Assembly: GCF_900112195.1 (NCBI RefSeq)
Contig: NZ_FOKR01000002.1
Location: 616,833 to 680,832, forward strand
Reading direction: 5' to 3'
Source: Butyrivibrio sp. YAB3001
Lineage (GTDB): Bacteria; Bacillota; Clostridia; Lachnospirales; Lachnospiraceae
Length of the DNA: 64,000 nucleotides
The notes under the pieces were generated by a model. That model worked only from the letters and a program-made list of their open reading frames with translations, searched no databases and was not told the DNA's origin. Positions 1-8,944 of the stretch are shown here, one piece after another (the first letter of the stretch is position 1; each line of letters starts with the position of its first letter). A program made the translations under genes and the position numbers.

Positions 1-215
1 GCACTGTTATAGCCAAGAGGGAAACCGATTACTGTGCAAAGCTTAAGGTTGTCGCCATACTTCTCATGTACTCTCTTAAGATATGTTTGTGGAATGCATA
101 CTGTAGCAGTGCCATACTTAACTGCCTCATCGCAAAGTGAAACGATGTCCTCCCATGTAGCGTTAGCCTGAAGCTGTGTGTGATCAATAAGTTTTAAAAT
201 ATCTCTTTCTTCCAT
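1..215 (-). CDS. deoC: Deoxyribose-phosphate aldolase, N-terminal part (runs off window)
   Basis: The first 71 residues of a class I aldolase that splits 2-deoxyribose-5-phosphate into acetaldehyde and glyceraldehyde-3-phosphate in deoxynucleoside salvage. Visible family features are LIDHT near residue 9, the DEAVKYG segment and TVIGFPLGY at the end of the visible part. The catalytic lysines lie outside the window. The ATG at 213-215 follows an AAAGGAG site on the minus strand. The gene lies 39 bp downstream of the ABC-F gene, so the two may be co-transcribed. The 3' end is cut by the window edge. Confidence 0.9.
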   Translation of the reverse strand, partial: MEERDILKLIDHTQLQANATWEDIVSLCDEAVKYGTATVCIPQTYLKRVHEKYGDNLKLCTVIGFPLGYNS

Positions 216-254
216 AGTAGATTCTCCTTTATATAAAATGTATGTAAAGCCTTT

Positions 255-1814
255 TTATAGTTTCGTAGTCCATTGTGAGCAGTCAATAATCCTTGTTGCA
301 AGGTCTTCATAGAAATCCGGTTCATGGCAGACCATAAGAATACTTCCCTTGTATTCTTTAAGTGCGCGATGAAGTTCTTCTTTGGCATCCACATCAAGAT
401 GGTTTGTAGGCTCGTCGAGAACAAGAAGATTTGACTCACGGTTGATAAGCTTACAAAGTCTAACCTTTGCCTGCTCTCCACCTGATAAAACCTTGCACTT
501 ACTCTCTATATGCTTGGTAGTAAGACCACATTTTGCAAGAGCAGAACGAACCTCATACTGTGAAAAGCCCGGGAACTCATTCCAGATTTCTTCCATGCAG
601 GTTGTCTCAATATTAGGAGACATTTCCTGTTCAAAATAACCTATTTCGACATTTTCTCCAAGTTCAACATTTCCGTTCAAAGCCGGAATCAGACCTAAAA
701 TACTCTTTAAAAGAGTAGATTTACCAATACCATTTGAACCAATAAGCACTATCCTCTCATTTCTCTCCATGGTTATATTAAGAGATGATGAAAGCGGCTC
801 ATCATAACCTATAATCAGATCCTTTGTTTCAAAGATCATCTTTCCCGGAGTTCTTGCAGTCTTAAAATTGAATTCAGGCTTTGGCTTTTCCTGTACTTTC
901 TCAATAATTTCCATACTGTCAAGTTTCTTTTGACGAGCCATAGCCATGTTTCTTGTTGCAACTCTTGCTTTATTACGTGCAACAAAGTCCTTAAGATCAG
1001 CAATTTCCTGCTGCTGACGATTATACGCTGCCTCACGCTGCGCTTTTTTCATCTCATAAACTTCCATGAACTTATCGTAATCACCAACATATCTATCCAA
1101 AGAATGAGTCTGCCCATCCATGTGATAAATGATATTAACCACACTGTTTAGGAAAGGAATATCATGGGAAATCAAAATAAATGCGTTCTCGTATTCCTGA
1201 AGGTACCTTGTAAGCCATACAATATGTTCGGCATCAAGATAGTTTGTAGGCTCATCCAAAAGAAGAATATCAGGTTTCTCCAAAAGAAGTTTCCCAAGAA
1301 GGATTTTAGTTCTCTGACCTCCTGAAAGCTCCGTAACATCTTTTTCCAAACCCAAATCCAAAAGTCCAAGAGCCCTTGAAACCTCTTCAATCTTGGAATC
1401 TATAAGATAAAAATCATGATTCGTCAAAAGATCCTGAATCGTGCCAAGTTCTTCCATATAGGCTTCAAGAGTCTTTTCATCGGCATCGCCCATTGCATCA
1501 CAGATTTCATTCATCCTGGTTTCCATGGCATAAAGCGGCTCAAATGCAGATGCAAGAACATCTCTTATGCTCATCCCCTTTTGAAGAACTGCATGCTGAT
1601 CAAGATAACCGACCTTGATATTCTTGGCCCACTCTATCTTGCCGGCATCAGGCATAAGCTTTCCAATAATAATATTCATAAAAGTGGACTTACCTTCACC
1701 ATTAGCTCCAACAAGTCCAATGTGCTCACCCTTCAATAATCTGAAAGATACATCCTCAAAAATAGCTCTGTCACCAAAGCCATGAGCTAAATTTTCAACA
1801 TTTAAGATACTCAT
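255..1814 (-). CDS. ABC-F family ATPase (YkpA/YbiT type)
   Basis: A soluble twin-ATPase of 519 residues with no membrane segments, the hallmark of ABC-F proteins that act on the ribosome rather than in transport. The first domain has Walker A GANGEGKS at residues 36-43, LSGGQ and LLLDEPTNYLD. The second has GSNGIGKS, LSGGE and VLDEPTNHLD. A charged coiled linker (about residues 245-320, rich in K, R and E) joins them, as in the P-site tRNA interaction motif. Size and domain spacing fit the YkpA/YbiT group of translation factors. Whether it confers antibiotic protection cannot be told. The start follows an AAAGGA site. Confidence 0.9.
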   Translation of the reverse strand: MSILNVENLAHGFGDRAIFEDVSFRLLKGEHIGLVGANGEGKSTFMNIIIGKLMPDAGKIEWAKNIKVGYLDQHAVLQKGMSIRDVLASAFEPLYAMETRMNEICDAMGDADEKTLEAYMEELGTIQDLLTNHDFYLIDSKIEEVSRALGLLDLGLEKDVTELSGGQRTKILLGKLLLEKPDILLLDEPTNYLDAEHIVWLTRYLQEYENAFILISHDIPFLNSVVNIIYHMDGQTHSLDRYVGDYDKFMEVYEMKKAQREAAYNRQQQEIADLKDFVARNKARVATRNMAMARQKKLDSMEIIEKVQEKPKPEFNFKTARTPGKMIFETKDLIIGYDEPLSSSLNITMERNERIVLIGSNGIGKSTLLKSILGLIPALNGNVELGENVEIGYFEQEMSPNIETTCMEEIWNEFPGFSQYEVRSALAKCGLTTKHIESKCKVLSGGEQAKVRLCKLINRESNLLVLDEPTNHLDVDAKEELHRALKEYKGSILMVCHEPDFYEDLATRIIDCSQWTTKL

Positions 1815-1963
1815 AATAATCCTTTACTCATTGCTATAAAACTCACGCCAAACGCAAATATCAAGTCTCACATTCATCTTGAAAAATTGCGCATCCATTG
1901 AAGCGAATATTCATTAAAACAACAAGTAACAAGGTATCATATATTGACTGGTACATCAAGACA

Positions 1964-2034
1964 AAATATTACTGTTTGCTCACTTGCAGCTCACTCCAAA
2001 ACTAATTCGCGCATTTCTGCATAAACAGTAATAT
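1964..2034 (-). terminator. Long-loop hairpin, likely terminator of the 2047-2367 gene
   Basis: A perfect 12-bp inverted repeat pairs 1966-1977 (ATATTACTGTTT) with 2023-2034 across a 45-nt loop. Read on the minus strand it starts 12 bp after the stop of the small gene and runs into ATATTTTG. A similar TTACTG...CAGTAA arrangement follows the MATE gene at 12912-12963. The loop is long for a classical terminator, so a processed or regulatory structure is also possible. Confidence 0.5.
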
Positions 2035-2046
2035 AAAAATCTCATT

Positions 2047-2367
2047 TCACTTTCCGCCTGACTTTTGAACTTCTTCCTGCATAAGCTGCTTGATCTTAGG
2101 ATTTTGCATTAGTTTAATTGATTCAGATGCACATCTGTAGATCATTGCCATTTCCCTCTGAGTGCTATCGTTCACATCACATTTTTTCTCCAATACCTCA
2201 AAGTGCTGGATTGCCTTTTCTGCAATTGATTTTGATATTACCATACCATTGCAATACAAAGTTCCGGTTTTAGCATCGAAGCGGGATTCTTCTACAGAAG
2301 TCTTTGCAAAATGACCGCCTCCCATTGAAGCTGCAAGCTGATTGATAAGATCTGATCTATCTGCCAA
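2047..2367 (-). CDS. Hypothetical protein, 106 aa
   Basis: No family recognised. It is a short soluble protein without signal peptide or membrane segment. An N-terminal Gly-rich stretch (SMGGGHFAKT) is followed by a Lys/Glu-rich, probably helical, C-terminal half. The start is TTG at 2365-2367, placed 6 nt after a strong TAGGAGGG site, with no competing ATG upstream. It is a stand-alone gene between two palindromic intergenic regions. A real gene is supported by the ribosome site and the downstream hairpin. The function is unknown. Confidence 0.7.
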   Translation of the reverse strand: MADRSDLINQLAASMGGGHFAKTSVEESRFDAKTGTLYCNGMVISKSIAEKAIQHFEVLEKKCDVNDSTQREMAMIYRCASESIKLMQNPKIKQLMQEEVQKSGGK

Positions 2368-2498
2368 TGTACTTCCCTCCTATCATTGCTGAATCTTTTA
2401 ACGCCGAAAACTCTTAGTCACAAATTATATATTGTCGACTTTTTTTCAATGTAATAATGATAACATTAATGTTCATTCCTGTGGGAGAATTATTATGC

Positions 2499-2570
2499 AT
2501 AACAAAAAATAAGCTTCCAAGCATAGTTCATCACTTTCACAAACTATACCGGAAGCTTATTTTTTGTTAT
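2499..2570. terminator. 20-bp perfect hairpin with T-tract, probable bidirectional terminator
   Basis: 2499-2518 is the exact reverse complement of 2551-2570. A smaller ATAGTT/AACTAT stem (2523-2528 with 2542-2547) sits inside the 32-nt loop. Both strands end in a run of T, so it can stop transcription either way. It directly abuts the large palindrome at 2571-2788. It is the first terminator-like structure downstream of cstA on the minus strand. Confidence 0.7.
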
Positions 2571-2788
2571 GATGCCTGGCTGAGGTGCTCTGATTCCGCG
2601 GCCCTAGAGGCAAAAAAGCTCAATATTTTGCGATTTTTTGAACCACGGAGCTTAGACCAATCAATCTCAAGTGCCATTGCACGCAGAGATTGATGCTTTG
2701 GGCTAAGCGAAGTGTATGGTTCAACATGAGCAAAAATTGAGCATTTTGCCGATATGGGCCACGGATCAGAGCATCTCTGCCAGGCATC
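2571..2788. repeat. 218-bp imperfect palindrome (candidate structured RNA or MITE-like element)
   Basis: The two halves pair almost throughout. Stems are 2571-2580 with 2779-2788 (GATGCCTGGC), 2586-2594 with 2765-2773 (TGCTCTGAT), GGCCC/GGGCC, GGCAAAA/TTTTGCC, GCTCAAT/ATTGAGC, TTGAACCA/TGGTTCAA, GCTTAG/CTAAGC and 2660-2668 with 2686-2694 (ATCAATCTC), around a 17-nt loop. There is no convincing coding frame. It sits between cstA and its terminator, so it would form the 3' untranslated region of cstA mRNA. It shares no obvious sequence with the two elements at 22.3 and 28.4 kb. Confidence 0.75.
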
Positions 2789-2810
2789 TCCAAATCAAAA
2801 ATCGTATATC

Positions 2811-4562
2811 TTATGCTACCTCTTCTTTATCAGAAGAATCTTTCTTTGCTATGTGCTGAGCGTAAAGTGTCTTGGCTGCAATAAATGCAAGAACAAGAGA
2901 AAGTGCAACAAGAAGCACTGCTATAACTGACTGGATAAGTGCCCAATAATCAGCTGCTCCTGAAAGGAATGCATTCATCTTAGCCATGATTGTCTGAACC
3001 AGTGAGCAGATAGTTACAAGGAGCATAAATACCATTGGTACATAGAACATCTTGTTGTTCTTTCCAACTGATCCAAGCCATGTGCAGACAGCAAGAAGTC
3101 CGATAGCTGCAAGAAGCTGGTTTGCTGCGCCAAACAAAGGCCAAATCTTTGTATAACCTGTCATACCAAGGCTTACACCAAGAACAACTGTTACTACTGT
3201 TGCAAAATATGGATTTGCAAGAACCTTCTTATATCCTGTTAAATCCTTGTATGTCTGACCTTTTTCTACAAAGAACTCCTGGAACATATATCTTGCAAGA
3301 CGAGTTGCTGTATCAAGTGATGTAAGGCAGAAAATAGATACTGCAAGGATAAGCATCTGATACATAATGTTCTCTGCGCCAGGAATGAAAGTTGCGATCA
3401 TTGCTGATAAGCCGCCTGCAAATACCTGTGTAGGGCTTGCGTATGTTCCGTCAGAAGCTGCTGACCAAACATAACCAATTGCGCAAAGTGAGATAACTGC
3501 AACTGTACATTCAATAAGCATTGAACCATATGATACTGGGCGCGCATTCTTTTCATTATCAAGCTGCTTTGCAGATGTTCCTGATGAAACAAGTGAATGG
3601 AAGCCTGAGATAGCTCCGCACGCGATTGTTACAAACAAAGCAGGGAAAGCTGTTCCTGTTGTAAATACGCCTGTTCCCTTAAGCGCTGCATCTCCGAAAG
3701 CAGGAACCTGGAAGTTACCATGTCCGACTAACACTGCTCCTACAACTGCAATAACGCCTGCTGCGATCATGAAATAAAGAAGGAAAGAACTAAGGTAATC
3801 TCTTGGCTGAAGAAGAATCCATACAGGTGTTACTGATGCAACAAGAATGTATGCTCCAACAACCCACATCCATGTGTTATAAGTAAGCGCTATAGGATGG
3901 AAATTAAGTCCAAGTGCAACGATGCCGACAATTCCAAGGCATCCAAGAACTGATGCGACTCCAACATGAGCATTTTTACGATAAACAAAATATCCAAATA
4001 CAATTGCAAGTAAGATGAACAGGATTGAGATCATCGCTGTTGATTCATTTGCTGCAAGGGTTGCGCCCTCTACCGCCTTGCCTGCTGCAGTTGTTGTTCC
4101 AAAAGTGCTTGCCACAATTGAGCTAAATGCTGCAACTACAAGCAAAAGTGTAAGATATCCAAAAGTAAGGAAGAGCTTCTTAGCTCCTTTTCCCATAGAT
4201 GAGTTAATGATCTCACCGATTGACTGTCCCTTGTTACGAAGAGATGCGAAAAGAGCTCCAAAATCGTGAACTCCTCCGAAGAAGATACCACCTATAAGTA
4301 CCCACAAAAGAACCGGAACCCAGCCAAATACTGCGGCCTGAATAGGACCGTTTATAGGGCCTGCTCCTGCGATAGATGAAAAATGATGTCCCATAACAAC
4401 CGGTGTTTTGGCCGGAACATAATCCATGCCATCCTCAAGTTCATGGGCCGGGGTCTTCCTGCTTGGATCGATTCCCCACTGTTTTGCAAGCCAACCGCCG
4501 TAAAAGACATAGCCGGCTGCAAGAATTACGATGCTTACAATAAGTAATACTGCTGCATTCAT
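2811..4562 (-). CDS. cstA: Carbon starvation protein CstA family transporter
   Basis: A polytopic inner-membrane protein of 583 residues with roughly 15 hydrophobic segments. CstA-family members import peptides or pyruvate and are typically induced when carbon runs low. Family landmarks are GHHFSSIAGAGPI near residues 58-70, GGVHDFGALFASLRNKG and TSLDTATRLARY. Length fits the short CstA form. The ATG at 4560-4562 overlaps the stop of the preceding gene (CATGA) and has a GGAGGAG site, so the two genes are translationally coupled. Its mRNA would end in the palindromes at 2499-2788. Confidence 0.93.
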   Translation of the reverse strand: MNAAVLLIVSIVILAAGYVFYGGWLAKQWGIDPSRKTPAHELEDGMDYVPAKTPVVMGHHFSSIAGAGPINGPIQAAVFGWVPVLLWVLIGGIFFGGVHDFGALFASLRNKGQSIGEIINSSMGKGAKKLFLTFGYLTLLLVVAAFSSIVASTFGTTTAAGKAVEGATLAANESTAMISILFILLAIVFGYFVYRKNAHVGVASVLGCLGIVGIVALGLNFHPIALTYNTWMWVVGAYILVASVTPVWILLQPRDYLSSFLLYFMIAAGVIAVVGAVLVGHGNFQVPAFGDAALKGTGVFTTGTAFPALFVTIACGAISGFHSLVSSGTSAKQLDNEKNARPVSYGSMLIECTVAVISLCAIGYVWSAASDGTYASPTQVFAGGLSAMIATFIPGAENIMYQMLILAVSIFCLTSLDTATRLARYMFQEFFVEKGQTYKDLTGYKKVLANPYFATVVTVVLGVSLGMTGYTKIWPLFGAANQLLAAIGLLAVCTWLGSVGKNNKMFYVPMVFMLLVTICSLVQTIMAKMNAFLSGAADYWALIQSVIAVLLVALSLVLAFIAAKTLYAQHIAKKDSSDKEEVA

Positions 4563-5119
4563 GATACTTTCTCCTCCCCACCCTTATTAAGGGCATTGAA
4601 TATATTGGATAAGAGCGGCTTAAGCTCTTTTCCTGCGTAATTAGTCAGACACAGCCTGCTGTCCATACAGACCAAACCTATCTTAGCCTCGCTGTGCCCC
4701 CTTAAGTTGAAAAGATATCCTCTGTCAAACTTAAATCGCTTTATTTGCTTTTGGATTTCAAGTGAAGGTGTTTCTTCCGAAATAACAACTAAAGAAAGAT
4801 ATGAGCACATATGGTCCTTTTCAGGATACTTTTCACCTTTGCGAACAAGCTCCGGCTCCATATGCTCTTTAATAGTCTGATACATGTCTTCTATGAATTT
4901 TTCATCAATGGATTTTGTTTTTATGAAAAGAACGTGTTCATATGTCCTTATTGCCCACAACTGAGCCTCTTTCTTAAGAACATATTTTTCACCAAAAGAA
5001 AAGAAATATGCATAAGCAGGATATTCTTTTTCCCCAAGCTTATAATTTTCAGTAATGTCAAAGTTTGCGCGGTATCTGCTCAAAAGCTCACTCAAATATT
5101 CATCACAAACGTTCTCCAT
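4559..5119 (-). CDS. Unknown protein translationally coupled to cstA
   Basis: A soluble protein of 186 residues with no family I recognise. It contains an aromatic-rich segment (YAYFFSFGEKYVLKKEAQLW, near residue 35) and two later Cys residues, and no signal peptide or membrane span. I chose the ATG at 5117-5119 because a GGGAGGAC site lies just upstream. The open frame extends to a TTG at 5203, but that extension is made of a REP-like repeat and has no ribosome site. The 4-bp overlap with cstA suggests a role linked to that transporter, for example in sensing or control, but this is only inferred from position. Confidence 0.75.
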   Translation of the reverse strand: MENVCDEYLSELLSRYRANFDITENYKLGEKEYPAYAYFFSFGEKYVLKKEAQLWAIRTYEHVLFIKTKSIDEKFIEDMYQTIKEHMEPELVRKGEKYPEKDHMCSYLSLVVISEETPSLEIQKQIKRFKFDRGYLFNLRGHSEAKIGLVCMDSRLCLTNYAGKELKPLLSNIFNALNKGGEEKVS

Positions 5120-5156
5120 AACTGTCCTCCCACAACAATACTTATGAACCTTAAGC

Positions 5157-5201
5157 AAAATCATGTCACGGATTGTTCTGCGCATCGAGCTCTCACAATC
5201 C
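5157..5201. repeat. REP-like palindromic repeat, copy A
   Basis: A 45-bp unit bounded by GGATTGT (5170-5176) and ACAATCC (5195-5201). It matches the copy at 43590-43635 at most positions, including the shared GATTGTTCT and GCTCTCACAATCC blocks. A shorter relative lies at 31228-31261. It falls in the leader of the gene-pair mRNA ending in cstA. Confidence 0.6.
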
Positions 5202-5265
5202 AATATGATTAAAATCGGTCAAGTAATTCTCTATAAACTTTATCACTTTAAAGTATTATTGCAAG

Positions 5266-5303
5266 ATGACAAAATTAATGTCTTTCGACATTAATTTTGT
5301 CAT
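5266..5303 (-). terminator. Perfect 17-bp hairpin after the symporter gene
   Basis: 5266-5282 is the exact reverse complement of 5287-5303 around a 4-nt loop. It starts 7 bp after the stop of the symporter gene on the minus strand. The stem is A/T-rich, with GTC at the loop end. No clean T-run follows outside the stem, so it may act as a 3' stabiliser as well as a terminator. Confidence 0.6.
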
Positions 5304-5310
5304 GTATGTC

Positions 5311-6861
5311 TCACGCTACATCCTCATCAGAAAGTGATGTACTCTGGTGCACCATAACTTCCTTGTCATAGCATGCAAATGCCGAATCCACAAGCTCTTT
5401 ATCAGGCTTCTTAGTAAATACTGATACTACCGGGACAATCACAAGTCCTGCCAGCATGCAGAATGCGCCAGCATTGATGGGTGACTGCAAAAGAGCAGGA
5501 AAACTCTTTCTTACAAACATATTTGCAAGCATTACAACAGTTGAAAATACAAAGCTGCACCATACGCCTGCCTTGCTTGTGCCCTTCCAGTATAGACCAT
5601 ACAAAAATGGCGCAAGAAAAGCTCCTGCAAGTGCTCCCCAGGATACACCCATAAGCTGGGCTATGAAAGTCACGTTCTGCTTGTACTGCACAATTGCAAT
5701 GACAACAGATATTCCAACAAATACAACGATAAGGCATCTCATTATAAAGAGCTGCTTCTTTTCATCCATATCTTTAACAACATGACCTTTCAGAAGATCA
5801 AGTGTAAGCGTTGAACTACTTGTAAGTACCAATGAAGAAAGTGTAGACATCGAAGCAGAAAGGACCAAAACAACTACTACTGCAATAAGAATATCAGGAA
5901 GTCCTGAGAGCATTGCAGGAATAACAGAATCATATCCGCCTGCAGCTATATCAATTCTGTCAGAGAAAAGTCTTCCGAAACCGCCAAGAAAATAGCATCC
6001 TCCTGCAACAACAAATGCGAAAAATGTTGAAACTATAGTTCCCTTAGAAATAGCCTTCTCACTCTTTATCGCATAAAATTTCTGCACCATCTGTGGAAGT
6101 CCCCAGGTTCCAAGAGATGTAAGTATGACAACCCCAAGAAGGTTTATCGGATCAGGTCCAAAGAATGAGGCAAATATACCAGGAGTTGAAGAAACAGATT
6201 CATCGCTGATCTGCGCAAGACCATTAAGAGAAGCGATAAATCCACCCTGACTGTTAAGAACAGAAATCACAACTGCGCTTATGCCAACCAGCATTATTAA
6301 TCCCTGTATAAAATCATTTATGGCAGTTGCCATGTATCCTCCCGCAATTACGTATATACCCGTAAGAACAGCCATAACAACGACACAAACGGAGTAATCA
6401 ATATTGAAAGCCATACCGAAAAGTCTTGAAAGCCCATTATATAAAGAAGCAGTATATGGAATAAGGAAAATAAAAGTTATTATCGAAGCCGCAATCTTAA
6501 GAGAATTGCCACCAAATCTTGCAGCAAAAAACTGAGGCATTGTAGCTGAATCCAGATGCTGAGTCATGATTCTAGTTCTTCGTCCCAGTATCGCCCATGC
6601 CATAAGCGAGCCTATAAGCGCATTTCCAATACCTGCCCAGGTTGCCGCAATTCCGTATTTCCAACCAAATTGTCCTGCGTATCCCACAAAAACAACCGCA
6701 GAAAAATAGGACGTTCCGTAAGCAAAAGCAGTAACCCATGGTCCAACTGCTCTCCCACCAAGAACAAACCCGTTAACATCAGTTGAATTCTTGCGACAGA
6801 TAAAGCCGATAGTAAGCATTACAGCGAAGAAAACAACCAGTAGCAAAACCTTGATCACCAT
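5311..6861 (-). CDS. Sodium:solute symporter family (PutP/PanF-like)
   Basis: An integral membrane protein of 516 residues with about 13 hydrophobic segments and the sodium/solute symporter fold. Family cues include VLGGRAVGPWVTAFAYGTSYFS near the N terminus, the GGYMATAINDFIQG motif (about residues 175-190) and SASMSTLSSLVLTSSS (about 335-350). The substrate cannot be set from sequence; proline, pantothenate or a carboxylate are typical for the family. The start is ATG at 6859-6861. The GGAGGGT just upstream is the ribosome site, so the longer TTG-initiated frame is rejected. It is followed by a 17-bp hairpin. Confidence 0.9.
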   Translation of the reverse strand: MVIKVLLLVVFFAVMLTIGFICRKNSTDVNGFVLGGRAVGPWVTAFAYGTSYFSAVVFVGYAGQFGWKYGIAATWAGIGNALIGSLMAWAILGRRTRIMTQHLDSATMPQFFAARFGGNSLKIAASIITFIFLIPYTASLYNGLSRLFGMAFNIDYSVCVVVMAVLTGIYVIAGGYMATAINDFIQGLIMLVGISAVVISVLNSQGGFIASLNGLAQISDESVSSTPGIFASFFGPDPINLLGVVILTSLGTWGLPQMVQKFYAIKSEKAISKGTIVSTFFAFVVAGGCYFLGGFGRLFSDRIDIAAGGYDSVIPAMLSGLPDILIAVVVVLVLSASMSTLSSLVLTSSSTLTLDLLKGHVVKDMDEKKQLFIMRCLIVVFVGISVVIAIVQYKQNVTFIAQLMGVSWGALAGAFLAPFLYGLYWKGTSKAGVWCSFVFSTVVMLANMFVRKSFPALLQSPINAGAFCMLAGLVIVPVVSVFTKKPDKELVDSAFACYDKEVMVHQSTSLSDEDVA

Positions 6862-7001
6862 AAATGTACCCTCCAACGTAAATTGTATTCTTTTACACTA
6901 TAACGCTTTAAACCAATAAAGTCAACGATATTTAACTTACCTCTTTGCTTTTTCTCGAAAACAAATTTTAATGACTTTTTAGGCATTTTCTATTTCATAA
7001 A

Positions 7002-7047
7002 AAAGAAACTTACTGTAAACCTTTTACAGCTTACAATAAGTCTCTTT
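7002..7047 (-). terminator. Terminator of the zinc-ribbon gene
   Basis: A 17-bp stem (7002-7018 with 7031-7047, a few G-T pairs) followed on the minus strand by TTTCTTTTTT. It lies 21 bp after the stop of the 7068 gene. Confidence 0.8.
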
Positions 7048-7067
7048 CTTATTATTTCCTTATTCAC

Positions 7068-7478
7068 TTATCGTTTCTTATCTTCGAGGAATCTGAATCC
7101 ACCGATATGTCTTTCAATCTTCTTCTTTTCTTCTTTGGATTCTGCTGCATCCATAAGCTCCTGTTTATACCCGGCAATGCAGTCATCGCAAAGAAAGCCT
7201 TTGTATATCCTTGCTCCGCAGGACTGGCATTTAAGACCAAGATTTATTGCAGCAGGATGTATCAGACGTCCATCCTTCATCCACTTTGTCATGGTCTCCA
7301 CAGAAGCCCCGGTCTTTTCGGAAACCTCATCTCCTTCTGCTCCCGGATTTCTGTCAAGATAATCCTTTACTGCCCGCATCAGTTCTTCATCCCGTTTAAG
7401 GCAGTCCTTACAGTACACAGGGCCATAGCCTGCATAATTAAAGATTTTGTTACAAAGTTCGCAGTTTCTGAAGTCCAT
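7068..7478 (-). CDS. YvyF-like flagellar-operon zinc-ribbon protein
   Basis: A protein of 136 residues with two Cys pairs at the N terminus (CELC near residue 6, CKDC near 23) and four more Cys near residues 84-100 (CQSCG, CDDC). These flank a MerR-like helical part (VSEKTGASVETMTKWMKDGRL). This layout matches the YvyF/TIGR03826 family often found beside flgM in motile Firmicutes, where it acts as a regulator of flagellar gene expression. Here no flagellar gene adjoins it. It lies 30 bp downstream of citrate synthase and may be read through from it. The start follows AAGGAGGAAA. Family assignment is good; its role here is inferred. Confidence 0.7.
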   Translation of the reverse strand: MDFRNCELCNKIFNYAGYGPVYCKDCLKRDEELMRAVKDYLDRNPGAEGDEVSEKTGASVETMTKWMKDGRLIHPAAINLGLKCQSCGARIYKGFLCDDCIAGYKQELMDAAESKEEKKKIERHIGGFRFLEDKKR

Positions 7479-7508
7479 ACTGTTTCCTCCTTATTTTCAA
7501 AGGAACTA

Positions 7509-8882
7509 TCAGTTTCGGTCATCCATCTCTACATATTCTTTTCTTGGTTCGATTGCCATATATGCCGGACGAATAATCTTGCCGTTATTTGCAAGTTCTT
7601 CCATACGGTGCGCGCTCCATCCTACTATACGGGCAATAGCAAAGATAGTTGGATAAAGTTCTTCCGGCAGCCCCAGCATCCTGTAAACAAAGCCTGAATA
7701 AAAGTCGACATTTGCACTTACGCCTTTATACATTGTGCGCTCGCCGCTTATAATCTTAGGTGCAAGGCGCTCAACCATCTGATAAAGAGCAAGTTCATCT
7801 TCTTTTCCTTTCTCAACAGCAAGCTTTTCCACAAAGCCTTTAAGGATCATGGCACGAGGATCAGACTTTGAGTAAATAGCATGTCCGATTCCATAGATGA
7901 GTCCTGCCCCGTCAAACGCCTGCTTATTAAGGATTTTATCAAGATAAGCGCTTACTTCTTCCTCGTCCTTCCAGTCCTTGACGTTTTGCTCAATGTCATC
8001 AAACATATGAACAACCTTGATGTTTGCACCGCCATGTCTTGGTCCTTTAAGTGAGCCTATAGCTGCTGCTATAACAGAGTAAGTATCTGTCATACTTGAG
8101 CTCACAACATGTGTTGTAAAGGATGAATTATTACCACCGCCATGCTCCATGTGGAGAACAAGACATATATCGAGAAGTTTTGCTTCAAGCTCAGTATACT
8201 TGCTGTCAGGCCTTAGCAGATAAAGAATTGTCTCTGCAGTAGAAAGCTCCTCTCTCGGTGGATGAATAATAAGCGAATTTCCTTCATGATAATGATTGTA
8301 CGCATGATATCCATATATAGAAAGAAGCGGGAATATACTTATCAGCTGAAGCGACTGTCTAAGCACATTTGGCAGAGATACATCATCTGCAAGGTCATCA
8401 TAGGAATACAAAGTCAACACACTTCTTGCCAGAGTATTCATCATATCTCGGCTTGGCGCCTTCATGATAACATCACGGACAAAACTTGTGGGAAGGCTTT
8501 TATATATTCCTAAAAGCTTCTCAAAATCAAAGAGTTCTTTTCCTGTTGGCAGTTTATCAAACAAAAGAAGATATGTGCATTCCTCAAATGCAAATCTGTT
8601 GTTTCGAACAGCAGCATCAATAAGCTGATGCACATCATAGCCGCGGAAATAAATCTCTCCGTCAGCAGGAACTTCTTTCCCATCCACAACCTTCTTGGCA
8701 ACTATCTCTGAAATCCTGGTAAGACCTGTCAGCACACCCTTACCATTAAGGTCACGAAGTCCTCTTTTTACATCATATTTGATAAAAAGATCATTTTCTA
8801 TAAGATTCGCTTCCCTCGAAAGCTCGGAAAGCTCAACAATTTCCGGAGTGTTTTCCGAATAATAGCCTTTACCTAAATCCAT
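7509..8882 (-). CDS. gltA: Citrate synthase
   Basis: Si-type citrate synthase of 457 residues, condensing acetyl-CoA and oxaloacetate. The expected catalytic residues are present: His283 in GPRHGGAN, His334 in GIGHAIYSKSDPR and Asp393 in NVDFYSG. In an anaerobic fermenter it would serve the oxidative arm to 2-oxoglutarate for glutamate synthesis rather than a full cycle. The start ATG follows GGAGGAG. It lies 62 bp after thrC on the same strand, so a biosynthetic transcript thrC-gltA is plausible. Confidence 0.95.
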   Translation of the reverse strand: MDLGKGYYSENTPEIVELSELSREANLIENDLFIKYDVKRGLRDLNGKGVLTGLTRISEIVAKKVVDGKEVPADGEIYFRGYDVHQLIDAAVRNNRFAFEECTYLLLFDKLPTGKELFDFEKLLGIYKSLPTSFVRDVIMKAPSRDMMNTLARSVLTLYSYDDLADDVSLPNVLRQSLQLISIFPLLSIYGYHAYNHYHEGNSLIIHPPREELSTAETILYLLRPDSKYTELEAKLLDICLVLHMEHGGGNNSSFTTHVVSSSMTDTYSVIAAAIGSLKGPRHGGANIKVVHMFDDIEQNVKDWKDEEEVSAYLDKILNKQAFDGAGLIYGIGHAIYSKSDPRAMILKGFVEKLAVEKGKEDELALYQMVERLAPKIISGERTMYKGVSANVDFYSGFVYRMLGLPEELYPTIFAIARIVGWSAHRMEELANNGKIIRPAYMAIEPRKEYVEMDDRN

Positions 8883-8944
8883 GTACGCTCCTCCAATTCT
8901 TTGAAATCTATAGCAAACGGTATTTTCTATGTCTTTTGTTTAAT

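Noticed and set aside
2571..2788. 6S RNA candidate
   Set aside because: 6S RNA has a large unpaired central bubble. This element is paired almost throughout and has no promoter of its own that I can see.
5120..5203. N-terminal extension of the cstA partner gene to TTG 5203
   Set aside because: It consists of a REP-like repeat with no ribosome site, while a GGGAGGAC site marks ATG 5119.
7107..7697. Plus-strand open frame of 196 codons
   Set aside because: It lies antisense across the zinc-ribbon and citrate synthase genes, both well supported.
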